A stretch of 64,000 bases of DNA, taken from the NCBI GenBank assembly GCA_009760855.2, contig WPIO01000142.1, positions 622,501 through 686,500 of the forward strand, given 5' to 3'. The notes below the pieces were generated by a model. The model did no database searches. It was given only the letters and a program-made list of their open reading frames with translations, and was not told the DNA's origin. How positions within the stretch are numbered: the stretch's first letter is position 1; every line of letters starts with the position of its first letter. The translations under genes were made by a program, and so were the position numbers. Source of the DNA: Cristatella mucedo. Lineage: Eukaryota > Bryozoa > Phylactolaemata > Cristatellidae. Below are positions 55,103 through 64,000 of the stretch, in pieces.

Positions 55103-57064
55103 GTAAGTCGTGCCATGCTCGACTTGAAGGCTGAAGACTAATGAGTGCTGGCCGTAGCTTATGAAGACCACCCACTGGCCACTGCTTATAATCTAATTGC
55201 ACTTAAATAAATCTTTGAGTTGAGAATGTAGACAAAGACTATGGCCCTAGGTACTTTCAGAGTTTGAGCCAGCTATTGGGTTGTCAGCTTAATAAGTTAT
55301 AGGCATGGAACCAGGAGCAAGACGCTTGAAACTCTCTTTGTAAGTCAACAAAGCCACTTGAACTAAATAGTGCTATGCTAGAAAGTTTTCTGTAACCCAC
55401 TCAAAGCTTGATTGGTTTCGGTGCTATATTAGGCAGTCAACCTAACGAGTAGGCAGATCTGAGATCTGCTTCCTGTAAGGAGGTCACATTACAAGGAGTA
55501 CCCTTTACCCTATCTACCTTTAAATGTCAGAGCTATGTCGTGTGCCATATACGATATGCTGCGGTTCAGTAAATCACAGCCACACCTAGCAAGCTGTTCG
55601 GCCTCTAACCAACCATAATAGCCGCGGTCTTCCTAGCTGTGGGCTGAGGTGCTAGCACTTTACGACCCAGTTCGTGGGCTCGAGACTCATACCAGATAAT
55701 CCATTATTGCCTTCTGAAGGCAGGGTAATAGCTGCACATTCTCTATTTCTGCTCCCATGGGTACCGTAAATGTGACAGTTGGATCAGCTGACCTTTACTT
55801 TTGCTTTGCACTTACTAACTGGAAGCAGTGCAGCTTTAAGAGCCCAGCGAACCATCATTTCATTGCAACGAACTCAACTAAGCTACATGATCCGAGCACG
55901 TGCTGCAATACCTTGCGTAACACTGGAGACCTTGTCTGAGTGAGTCCTAGAGATGTCCGAATTTCGACTCGATAAAACATCAAGCATTCGATGGCTGGCA
56001 ACAAGGAGCTCGAGAATGCACGCCCAGGCACAGCGTGATTGCGAACACCCCCCTACTGACGTCCGTGGGTGTTTACGTCCATGGTATTCGCATCAGTCGA
56101 TCGTCCTCGTGCTCGTCGTCCCAGCTGTGCCCTGCAGCAGCAACAGCAGCTGCCAGCAGCAGCAAGAAGGTGGCTTGTGTTGCTAATGGCAGCTGCTGAG
56201 CTAGTGCTCGGATGCCACGAGTGCAGAAGCCTCGTTCCAGCACAGAACACACCGACCGATGCCAGAGTGCCGAGCAAGTCGAAGAAGAGCAAAGAGCAGA
56301 GGCTCACTCGAGCGAACGCACCGCCGGCCGCAAGCCGCTCCCTGGCCCGAATGTCACGATGGCTGCTGCTGGCCAGACCCTCCTCCACCTGCCCACGGTC
56401 CCTGCTGTTGCTCTGACCCTGGCTGGCTGCGTTCAGCCTACCGACTTCGGAATAAAGCAAAAACGATGCCGAGCGGTCTGTGGCAGCTGCCAATGGGTGT
56501 ATCGACGACGACGACGGGGGGGGGGGGGCGGCGCATGTAGTAGCTGTTGATTGAGCAGCACTAGCATCTTGTCGGCGTCGGCCGGCTGGAAGGTCCGATT
56601 CAGATTCTGCCTGACTTTCATGAGACAGCTGCTGCTGATGAATGATGACATTTGTCTCTGACTTTATGGTACTTGGCCAGCCTGATTTTGTGAACACACC
56701 AGTCAAGCCTTTTTAGCATGCAAAGCACCGTGCTGATTCAAGGAAAAGCACCCTGATGATTTAATGAAAGGCACCCTGCTGATGTAGCTGGCTGATTTTG
56801 ATTGAGGCTGCTTGACAAAGAGTGATGAGCTCGAGCATGGCAGTACACAGTCCAACCTCTCAAGCCACTGTGCAACGACGTGGCAATATGCCGCAGTTGG
56901 CAAAAAACGCAATAGCGAGCCTCTGCTCGGAGGCTCATTCATGGCCGGCATATTCATGCCAGTGGCAAATTTTTATTCCGAGTTCATCTTGCAAGCTCCC
57001 TGGTTCTGTCAAGGCCGGACTGCTTTCATTCAGTTTTGACCGGGCTACCAATAAACGCCAATAA

Positions 57065-57580
57065 GACTCTGCAGAATGTGATGGACATGGCTGCAAGATC
57101 GCTATTTTCAGCCACCTGCCTTCTTTGCTGAAGAAGCTGCAATGCCTGCCGGTTGATCGGTACTGGGCACAACTTTTACTCTGGATCACAAGGCTAGCGA
57201 TGGCTTGGCTCCTTTCTTCCATGAGCTGAGCGAGTGCACTTGCACCTATGGGTAATACATGAGCCTATGTTCGTTGTTCCTAGGCTTTTAGACACCTTTG
57301 GTGACAGATGCTTTCCCTCTGCAGGTCCTAGACTGTGGAGCTCGAGTCTACCATTCTTAGCAACGACACCTTTGCTCCTGCTGCCGACTGCTGTGGCACA
57401 CTCCTTTCCAGCCGTCGTGTGTTTCATACTTATATGCGACTCACTTGTGTGATTCCCGTTGTCACTCTGCCATGCTCTCGTTTTTGCTTGTCTGCGTGAG
57501 ATGAAGTCTTCTGGCTAGCGTGAGTGCACTGAAAGCTGCACAGGCTTTGAATTTGCTTTCGAAAATTCTCCAGCATAATA
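57065..57580 (+). mobile_element. LINE-B 3' fragment, degenerate
   Basis: Shares atggctgcaagatcgct, cctgccggttgatcggta, ctttggtgacagatgctttc, gcaggtcctagactgtggag and a decayed 3' UTR with the other LINE-B copies. It is antisense to none of the ankyrin exons and lies within the intron. Confidence 0.75.
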
Positions 57581-58724
57581 ACTCTCTGACCGTTTGGCTA
57601 TGTACTGTGAAAGACCGAAATATGGTACACTGTGTTACACGTTCTAGATAGATTAGTTTAAGAATACTCAACGACATCTCGTTCGGCATCCCTTTGCTAT
57701 ATCGGTGTGAGCTAGTGTTAAGGCCAGAAGGACATCTCCTGTCCTTATCCTACTTAAAAAAAAGTCCGTGGATGCTGAAGTGTATGCCTTCACATTAAGG
57801 GGGACTATTGTTTGTAGCTCGTATAATTGTTCTCCGCCGACTTGATTCAGTGATAATAAGCATTCGCAATCAAAGGGCTAGGTCATGCTTGCACAATATT
57901 GGGTATGGTCCTTGTCGTTTTTAGCTTTGCAGGTACAGCCGTCATCTAAAGAGAATCGTCATGCCGTTCGGTTGCGTGCACAAGTAGCTATGTTGGATTT
58001 ACATAGTAGCCCGATCGGAAAGTCTCAGCTTGATGAACCAGTTTGAGCGAATCAGAGGCTCGTGTGTGCAAGCTACTCATACAAAGGTTTATTTACTCAC
58101 CGAAGTGGAAGCAGCTAGCATCACGGATGAGAAAGTGATTTGTCGGCGGGCCTATCCCAACACTGGCCCTCCACGTGAATTACGATCTGGGCTGCAAGTT
58201 TTTTCCGAGTAAATAATCTGCAATGCTTTCCGACAATTGCTATGAGGATTCCAATAACACTACAGACATCGTGAGCTCTCTGGCTGCAGAGAGCCGATAA
58301 TAAAATAACTAGACCAGCAAGGCAAATTTCATGCTTTCCCGGCATGCTGCAAGAAGCTGCATGGCTGGCTTGATTGCAGAGGCTTCAACCATTCATAGGA
58401 GACACATCTTGGATGTGGTGCCCGGTCATTTTGCAATCACTTTAGCAATGTCTTTTTACATGCAAATTTAAGCATCTGTTTATCCACCTGAATGGCCAAG
58501 GCCCATGTGCTTTTGCTTTTTTTGGCCTCAGTAAAGCCACACTGACAATGCCAGCAGCTTCCTTAGTCTGCTGTTAATTATCGATTCAATAGCTGTTATT
58601 GTTAGTTAATGATTGCAATCAGCCATCCTCTTCAAACTCGTACAGCTGCTATCAGGTCAGGTGTGTCAGTCTCTCCTCCTCCCACTTTTTTCCCCTCTCT
58701 ACCCTTCCTTTTTGTTTCATTGCT

Positions 58725-58943
58725 CTTCTCTCTCTCTCTCTCTCTCTCTTTATCTCTCTCTCTCTCTCCCTCTCTCTTTATCTATCTCTCTCTCCCTCTC
58801 TCTCCCCCTCCTCTCTCTCTCTCTCCCCCTCTCTCTCTCTCTCACTTTCTTTCTGCCGGTCTGTCTTCAGGTCTCTGTGTCTGTTTCCCCCTGTAACAGT
58901 ATTCACTCTTGTCTTGCTACGGCTCTCTCTCTCTCTCCCTCTC

Positions 58944-58995
<52 letters not shown>
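58725..58995. repeat. Two (CT)n microsatellites separated by unique sequence
   Basis: CT-rich interrupted tract at 58725-58853 and a purer tract at 58921-58995. Long Ser/Leu frames through them are artefacts. Confidence 0.96.
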
Positions 58996-58997
<2 letters not shown>

Positions 58998-60284
58998 ATA
59001 TGTTACTCCATCCCTTTCTACCTATCGGTTAATCTCTGTATCTGCCTCAATCTGTTTATATTTCTTCATTATTTCCTCTTAAGCTCGACTAGTTCCGGTG
59101 CTGTGCTTGCCAACACTGCCATGCAGGTATATGTCAAGTGCACGTGAGCGGCTCAGTGGTGACGACCGAGTTGGGCACACGGTTCTGTCTTTCCATGGTG
59201 ATCTGGCAAGTTTGGCTGCTGCAGGGATTTCCAGGTGGGCCTGCTAGATTTTGCCAGCCAGCTATCCACCAGGATGCATTAACGGCATAGCAATTGCAGC
59301 TCCAGCCCAATCGAACATGATTCAGCCAGTCTGACTCAGCCAAGGTGGCTCTACACTTGCTTGGCTCTAGCAATTCTGCTGCCTCTTAAGCTTTCAGGTC
59401 CAACCCACACAAGGCCCCTTCTCATTAATCAACTTTCCCTGCTTGCCAAGCTCACTTGTTTAAGAGTTCTCTAATATCGTGTGATATTACTCAAACAAAG
59501 CCAGGCCTGGCTCCACTGCTGTCCTGCAATCGCAGTATTTGTGGGTAGATCCATTGCTCAAATCTGGGCACTTGTCATGGCAACGCTAGGCACCCGGTCA
59601 AGGCTTGTGATACTAATCGTTAGTGGCAATGAGGCATGCTGGTTGTAGCCCAAGTGTTAGTGAACGTTTAAGACTTATAGCCCTATCATAAATTCAGCTG
59701 GCTGGGCGATGTCTCAGAAAACCGGCTTTACTAGATGTCTCAAACAGTGGTGCTGATGGCACTGCTCCTATTGTTTTGCCTTCTGAAATCGGTCGGCCTG
59801 TACTGCAGGATCAAGCTATGCCAATGATGGCTGGTCCGCAAGCCTTATTTGTTCGAACTTCTACGATAATGCAGCACACTTCCTCAGGATGCCCCGTCCT
59901 GCTGTCTAACCCATTTCCTCGTTTCTTTTCGACATCGTCGTCGTCCTGCACACGAGAGACTGCCGGTGGTCTGAAGCAGCTGGGGTTGCTAGCATAGTAG
60001 CCAGCGTCTCAGCTAGCTGCCACCTCGATGTTATGCAGAAACCAGGTGTCGTGGCGGTAGTGAAATGACGCTGCCCGCAGTCGCATGAGTGCCGTGTCAT
60101 CGACAGCTCTGCATGCTATGACTTGATCGTATAATCGATATTGCACGTTCGAGCCTTTGAAGCTGTAGGCAGGCTGATTATGCAAAACGAGCAGTTTAGA
60201 GCGCCAGGCTGCCGCAAAAGCTTTATTTATTAGGTGCTGCTGCAAAAGCTTTATAAAGTGCCTCTGTGTGCTCCCACTTTGCAG

Positions 60285-60383
60285 AAAGGAAGCACACCAC
60301 TGCACGTTGCTGCACTTGCCGGCCGGTCAGACGTGGTCCAGGCCGTCGTCCAGCTCGGAGCAAATATTAACGCCGAGACACAG
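60285..60383 (+). CDS. Ankyrin exon: one ANK unit (33 residues)
   Basis: 99 bp, phase 0 at both ends; acceptor ttgcag, donor gtaggg. It encodes KGSTPLHVAALAGRSDVVQ followed by a segment ending LGANINAETQ. STPLHVAALAG and GANIN are canonical ANK positions, and the start KG after the previous exon's ATK reproduces the family junction TK-KGNTALHIA. It is the second of three consecutive single-repeat exons; each packs as a helix-turn-helix plus beta-hairpin loop in the membrane-binding solenoid. No frameshift or stop is present. Confidence 0.94.
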
Positions 60384-60864
60384 GTAGGGAGTGTGTTGCG
60401 CAGTACCAGAGCGCCGCTCAGTAGTGGTGCTACAATTCCTTGCTCGATCTTTGCTTAGCAATTGCCACGCTGAGGAAATAGACGGCAGGCTGCTAAGATT
60501 GCAGTTGCTGCCTTCCTTCCTAAGTGTCTACTTAAGCAGCAGCTGCAGATAGATAGTGCACGTCGCTCCGACGGTTGTGAGTTGAGATTAAAGGAAAATA
60601 TATTTTTGGCACTTTTCGTTTGTGTCGAACTGTACGAGTTCTTCAGTTAGATGCCCACGAAAAAGGGCCAGCTGATGCGTCGGGACACTGCATGAGTCTT
60701 GCCTGGTAATACCTTTCTTTTGTTGCTTGTTCAATGTACCGGCATAGCTTTGAATAGGTTGTCATTTCGCGCCCTCATTTATGTTCTGCGCAGTTACGCC
60801 TTGATATCATTGGACCAGTCCTTGCAGTAAAAGTCGTCACCCAAGCCTCTGTCTATCGGCTCTC

Positions 60865-60907
<43 letters not shown>

Positions 60908-61092
60908 CTCTAACAGTAGCTGCCAGGGGCGAGTAGTGCATAGAGACATGGGCTGTGATTATGCACATTCCACAGATCTGTGCTTCGTCTGTATACTGCA
61001 GATGCTAGGTCTGTGGGTTGTCACATGTGGAGGCTGCTGCAGCCGGCTGCTCCGGCCCCAAGCTCATGCCTCGCTCTTTCCTTTGAGCTCAG
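60384..61092 (+). other. Ankyrin intron
   Basis: About 0.7 kb, with a (CT)n tract at 60861-60903. No other feature was recognised. Confidence 0.85.
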
Positions 61093-61191
61093 GCGGGATT
61101 CACTGCTCTCTACATGGCAGCTCAGGAGAACCACGAAGATGTCGTCAGGTATCTGCTCGAGCAAGGAGCCGACCCGCTGAAGAAGTCCAAG
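61093..61191 (+). CDS. Ankyrin exon: one ANK unit (33 residues)
   Basis: 99 bp, phase 0 at both ends; acceptor gctcag, donor gtgggc. It encodes [19 protein letters not shown] followed by a segment ending [33 protein letters not shown] closely follows the family sequence [23 protein letters not shown], one of the most conserved stretches of adaptor ankyrins and the strongest single piece of evidence for the family call. The last residues (PLKKSK) are more basic than in the vertebrate proteins. Confidence 0.95.
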
Positions 61192-62427
61192 GTGGGCAGT
61201 CACGTGGTACCGTCACGTGACACACATTTCTTCAATCGTGGAGCAGCCGTTCCTCGGCTTGCCTTGTGGCCGTGCTCATGCGGCTCTAATCGCCGAACAG
61301 CTCAACTGCTTTCAGCAGCGGCCTGCGCTGCTGCTCTAGCTTGGCAGGTTCATGCTATTGCGTCAGATCGTGTCACAGCTGAGGCCATAGCACCGTGGCC
61401 CTGCTCTTGGTGGCTGCTGCTAGTGGTGGTAGGTGGTGGCTGCTTCTAGCAGGCGCCTGGACAGCTTCCGTGGGCGTGGAAGTCTGTGAGTTAGCAGCAG
61501 ACTTCTTTTCTTCTAGCAGCCCGGCACCAGTCTGAAGCTCCTGCCCCTGCCGCCCCTAGCCAGGGAGGTGAAGACTTTGACATTGAACGCGAGTGTCCAG
61601 AGGCATCGGAAGTATGAGCCTCACAGGCGCTGGCTCAAGAAGCCAGCAGTACATGCACTTTCTTACGCATGTGCACAATCACTTGAAACTGCACAGTAGT
61701 TGGGTACCAGAGCTATTACAGATGCAGTTTTCTATTTTAACTAGTCTGAGATAAAGAAATAAGCCCGTGATAAGGATAGCGAGCCCGGATTAACATGCCA
61801 ATGGCAAAGTACACGGAATAGGGACTTCATCACCTTCGGAAAAAACTGCGTATACGTGTCGAATTTTAGAGAGTCTGAAGCTCTGTGCTGATGGTGCTCC
61901 TTCCGGAGGCCTTTTGAGATTCGTCAAAATTGAAACTGGAATCCCTAAGTAAAAGACCTAAAGCTGCTGTCAAAAATACGTAGGCAAGTAGGTTTTCTTA
62001 GCCCTCGTTTGAAAGCAAAATTCGTTCTGCCTCCAGAGAAACCTTTGCGCCGTGTGCCTTCGGCATCGTCCCCCAAAGGGCTCGCCTAGCACGGCCACAA
62101 AAAGCAGGGAGCACGTTATTTGTTGATCATCCATCCATCCAGGCAGCAGACCTCTTTAGACATGTTACAATTAAATTTGTATCACTGTTTCAAGAATGTC
62201 AATCTTCATGCCACAGCGGTGCCGCCTGAAAGCCATCTCAGACCTGCAAAAAAAGGATAAACTCTCAAGTTCTCTCTAAAATATTATCGCACCCTATTAA
62301 ATAAGATGATTCTCCTGTACAGAAAACGAACTCAACTAGCTGCTTGCACCCAAGGTAGTCTGTCGAAACCATGCCAGCCCCATTTAAATACCCGCCATCA
62401 CCCTGCCTACAGGCCTGCCAACAGACC

Positions 62428-62742
62428 CTGGTTTGGCCCAGGGGTTAAGGTGAGCCGTGATGGCACAATAGTTAAGGTGGTTGCTTTCACGACCTCGGTC
62501 CCGAGATCGTGGGTTCGAATCCTGCGGTGGGCGATCCTTTATCGCCACTGCAAGTGGTAGTGATAGCCGTAAAGGCTCTTCTGTCGCTATACAAAAAGAG
62601 GCTGTTTAATCAGCTAGGATTTATTTATTTAAGGTGCTTGCATTTGACTACTGAGGTCGTGTGCTCCAGCCTTTGTCATACGTAAAGCACCTGGATGGAG
62701 ATTCAGTTCTCTTAGAGTGCTAGACAACTGAATCAATATTAC
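62428..62742 (+). mobile_element. SINE-1 copy split by SINE-2
   Basis: The SINE-1 head ctggtttggcccaggggtta lies at 62429-62448, and the body resumes at 62637 with cttgcatttgactactgagg, gtaaagcacctggatggaga, ttctcttagagtgctagaca and a tail near 62742. The interruption is the SINE-2 at 62453-62628. Confidence 0.82.
62453..62628 (+). mobile_element. SINE-2 copy with 8-bp target-site duplication, nested in SINE-1
   Basis: About 176 bp and nearly identical to the copy at 54065-54235: gatggcacaatagttaaggt, palindromic cacgacctcggtcccgagat, B box ggttcgaatcc, gccactgcaagtggtagtga and tail tttaatcagctaggattta. The direct repeat ttaaggtg flanks it exactly (62445-62452 and 62629-62636), and the duplicated site lies in the A-box region of SINE-1. 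Confidence 0.93.
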
Positions 62743-63345
62743 ATTTTAAGATCGCAAGTAACTGCAGCATGCGAATTTGGAGAAATTCCCTCCTCTAAAA
62801 AAATATCTCGAAAAAATAAGCATGAACTACTGCCCTTTTTGAGAGCCGCCTAGCTGCACACGCCAAGTCAAAACTGTGATCTAGGAATGATGTATAAATA
62901 AAACCAGTGACTGCTACCGAATCTGGCTACTTTACACTTAGAAGGCTATTAAAAAACGAGTTAGTTAAGCCAAGTGAGCAGAAAAACCAAAATTGGATCC
63001 TCCTTCTATCAAGTTTTCTCCTAGGGAGCAAAGTAGCAAGGTGTGGATGTGGCTGCTACAAGTCATTTATGCAGCAGAGTACTAAACAAAATCACCACCT
63101 TGATGCTTCCGGAACTACTCGAAAAGCCCCTACAACTGAGGAATCTGTTTCTGGGTGGGTAATCGGCGCTGGTTGGTATGGCCCACTCCTCCCATGTTTG
63201 GCCCATTCTGATATCGCTAGTGTGTATCCAGGCTGTGCCATTAAAAGAGGGTGGCTGCCAGAACCAGGGGTGGAGTGGTGCCCCCCATAGCCTAGCTGAA
63301 ATGCCTAGCTACGACCAGAGCAACAGTTGCTACGTCCGCCCACAG

Positions 63346-63528
63346 GAGGGCTACACGCCACTGGCGGTGGCGCTGAGTGAGGGCAGTGACAGTGCCGTGT
63401 GCGCTCTGCTCGAGTTCGACCAAACGAACCGTGTCAAACTTCCGGCTCTGCACATCGCCGCCAAGAAAGACGACGTGGCCGCCGCTACCCTGCTGCTTCG
63501 TACTCAAAGCGTCGTCACCGAAAGCCAG
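63346..63528 (+). CDS. Ankyrin exon: two ANK units (61 residues)
   Basis: 183 bp, phase 0 at both ends; acceptor ccacag, donor gtgcgt. The first unit is the short 29-residue one starting EGYTPLAVALSEGSDSAV (family: DGFTPLAVALQQGH). The second starts RVKLPALHIAAKKDDVAAA (family: KVRLPALHIAARKDDTKAA) and ends VVTESQ. The VKLPALHIAAKKDD block is diagnostic of ANK1/2/3-type ankyrins. The pairing of these two units in one exon also matches the vertebrate gene as I recall it, with one residue fewer in the second unit. The gene continues beyond the window. Confidence 0.95.
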
Positions 63529-63683
63529 GTGCGTTGGAGAGCGTGCTCCCAGCTCACTCTGACATGGCTAAGCATGGCGCTATTTAGAGCTGCTCGCAGG
63601 TTGCAGGATTCTAGAAGGACTTGACCTGCTCCCTCCCCCCCCCCGTGGTAGTCGTGAGTGAGCACTTGCCCACGCACATATGT

Positions 63684-63735
63684 TGTGCGTGTGTGTGTGT
63701 GTGTGTCTGCATGTGTGTTTGTGTGTGTGTCTACA

Positions 63736-63777
<42 letters not shown>

Positions 63778-63778
63778 G
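63684..63778. repeat. (GT)n microsatellite
   Basis: GT tract interrupted by short non-repeat bases (ctgcat, ctacatgtat), in the intron after the last visible ankyrin exon. Confidence 0.97.
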
Positions 63779-64000
63779 GCATGCGTGTTTGTGTGTCGGG
63801 GGATGTGCTCGCGAGGGGCCGAGAAGGAGCGATTTAATGAAGCATCTGTGCAGATCTCTTGTCGTCGGCTCCTCTCCCGAGCATTTGGCTGGAGGGCTGT
63901 TTGCTCTGTACCTCCACCACCAGACGTGGCCAGCTGACCGTGACACGTCATTCTCTTTCTGTTTCTCTGTCTGACACTTCTTTGACCTCCCTGATGTCTT

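Larger units (their letters stand above)
55103..60284 (+). other. Ankyrin intron
   Basis: 5.2-kb intron. It contains a LINE-B 3' fragment on the - strand (about 55325-55440), a GC-rich segment with CAG/CTG runs and a 13-G run (56000-56560), a LINE-B 3' copy on the + strand (57065-57580) and CT-rich microsatellites (58725-58853, 58921-58995). The 217-codon - strand frame at 56053-56706 falls in the GC-rich part and is probably fortuitous. Confidence 0.75.
61192..63345 (+). other. Ankyrin intron with nested SINEs
   Basis: 2.15-kb intron. The only recognised elements are SINE-1 interrupted by SINE-2 (62428-62742). The acceptor of the next exon (cccacag) is preceded by a weak pyrimidine tract. 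Confidence 0.8.

Noticed and set aside
56053-56706. 217-codon - strand frame with a hydrophobic stretch
   Set aside because: It lies in a GC-rich, CAG/CTG-bearing part of an ankyrin intron, has competing + strand frames of similar length and no recognisable domain. It cannot be excluded as a real antisense gene, but nothing supports it.
63294-63345. Upstream extension of the last ankyrin exon
   Set aside because: The frame is open upstream of 63346, but the residues do not resemble ankyrin, and an acceptor (cccacag) sits exactly at the conserved phase-0 boundary.

Overview
This window is from an animal nuclear genome. It contains exons with phase-0 GT/AG introns, tRNA-derived SINEs, several families of APE-type non-LTR retrotransposons with microsatellite-like (ATT)n 3' ends, long (CT)n/(GA)n/(GT)n tracts, a CpG-dense island and a degenerate satellite. 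Nothing looks bacterial or viral. The species cannot be named from the sequence; an invertebrate metazoan is the best guess. I found no unmistakably new biological system. What stands out is one conserved gene and an unusually readable record of transposon activity. Family names LINE-A, LINE-B, SINE-1, SINE-2 and SAT-1 are local labels.

The one conserved cellular gene is an ankyrin of the ANK1/2/3 (adaptor ankyrin) type on the + strand in the right quarter. Five exons can be read. The first (ending 49661) carries the pre-repeat helix plus the start of repeat 1. Three 99-bp exons (55004-55102, 60285-60383, 61093-61191) each encode one 33-residue shifted repeat unit. A 183-bp exon (63346-63528) encodes two. 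All boundaries are phase 0 and match my recollection of vertebrate ankyrin exon limits. The gene runs off the right edge. A CpG-rich island at about 36560-38810 contains a short open exon candidate (37231-37272) ending in a phase-0 donor that would splice in frame to the first ankyrin exon, so it may be the promoter and first coding exon.

The left part (1-36 kb) is mostly repeats. LINE-A (CR1/L2-like) has one nearly complete copy on the - strand (12410-15715), a young 5'-truncated + copy (21263-22623) and many fragments. LINE-B, a second family with a different 3' end, has one long degenerate - copy (5478-8460) and many 3' fragments. A Ty3/gypsy-type reverse transcriptase relic lies at 9085-9500. 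SAT-1, a roughly 170-bp satellite-like repeat, occurs at 19.0-20.6, 23.2-24.1 and 41.5-42.1 kb.

The repeats date one another. LINE-B sits inside a LINE-A copy, a LINE-A 3' end sits inside a LINE-B copy, LINE-A sits inside LINE-A, and SINE-2 sits inside SINE-1 with a clean 8-bp target duplication. The SINE-1 tail resembles the LINE-A 3' hairpin, pointing to a SINE/LINE partnership. From 36 kb rightwards repeats thin out, and the 42-49 kb and ankyrin-intron regions are mostly sequence I cannot assign.
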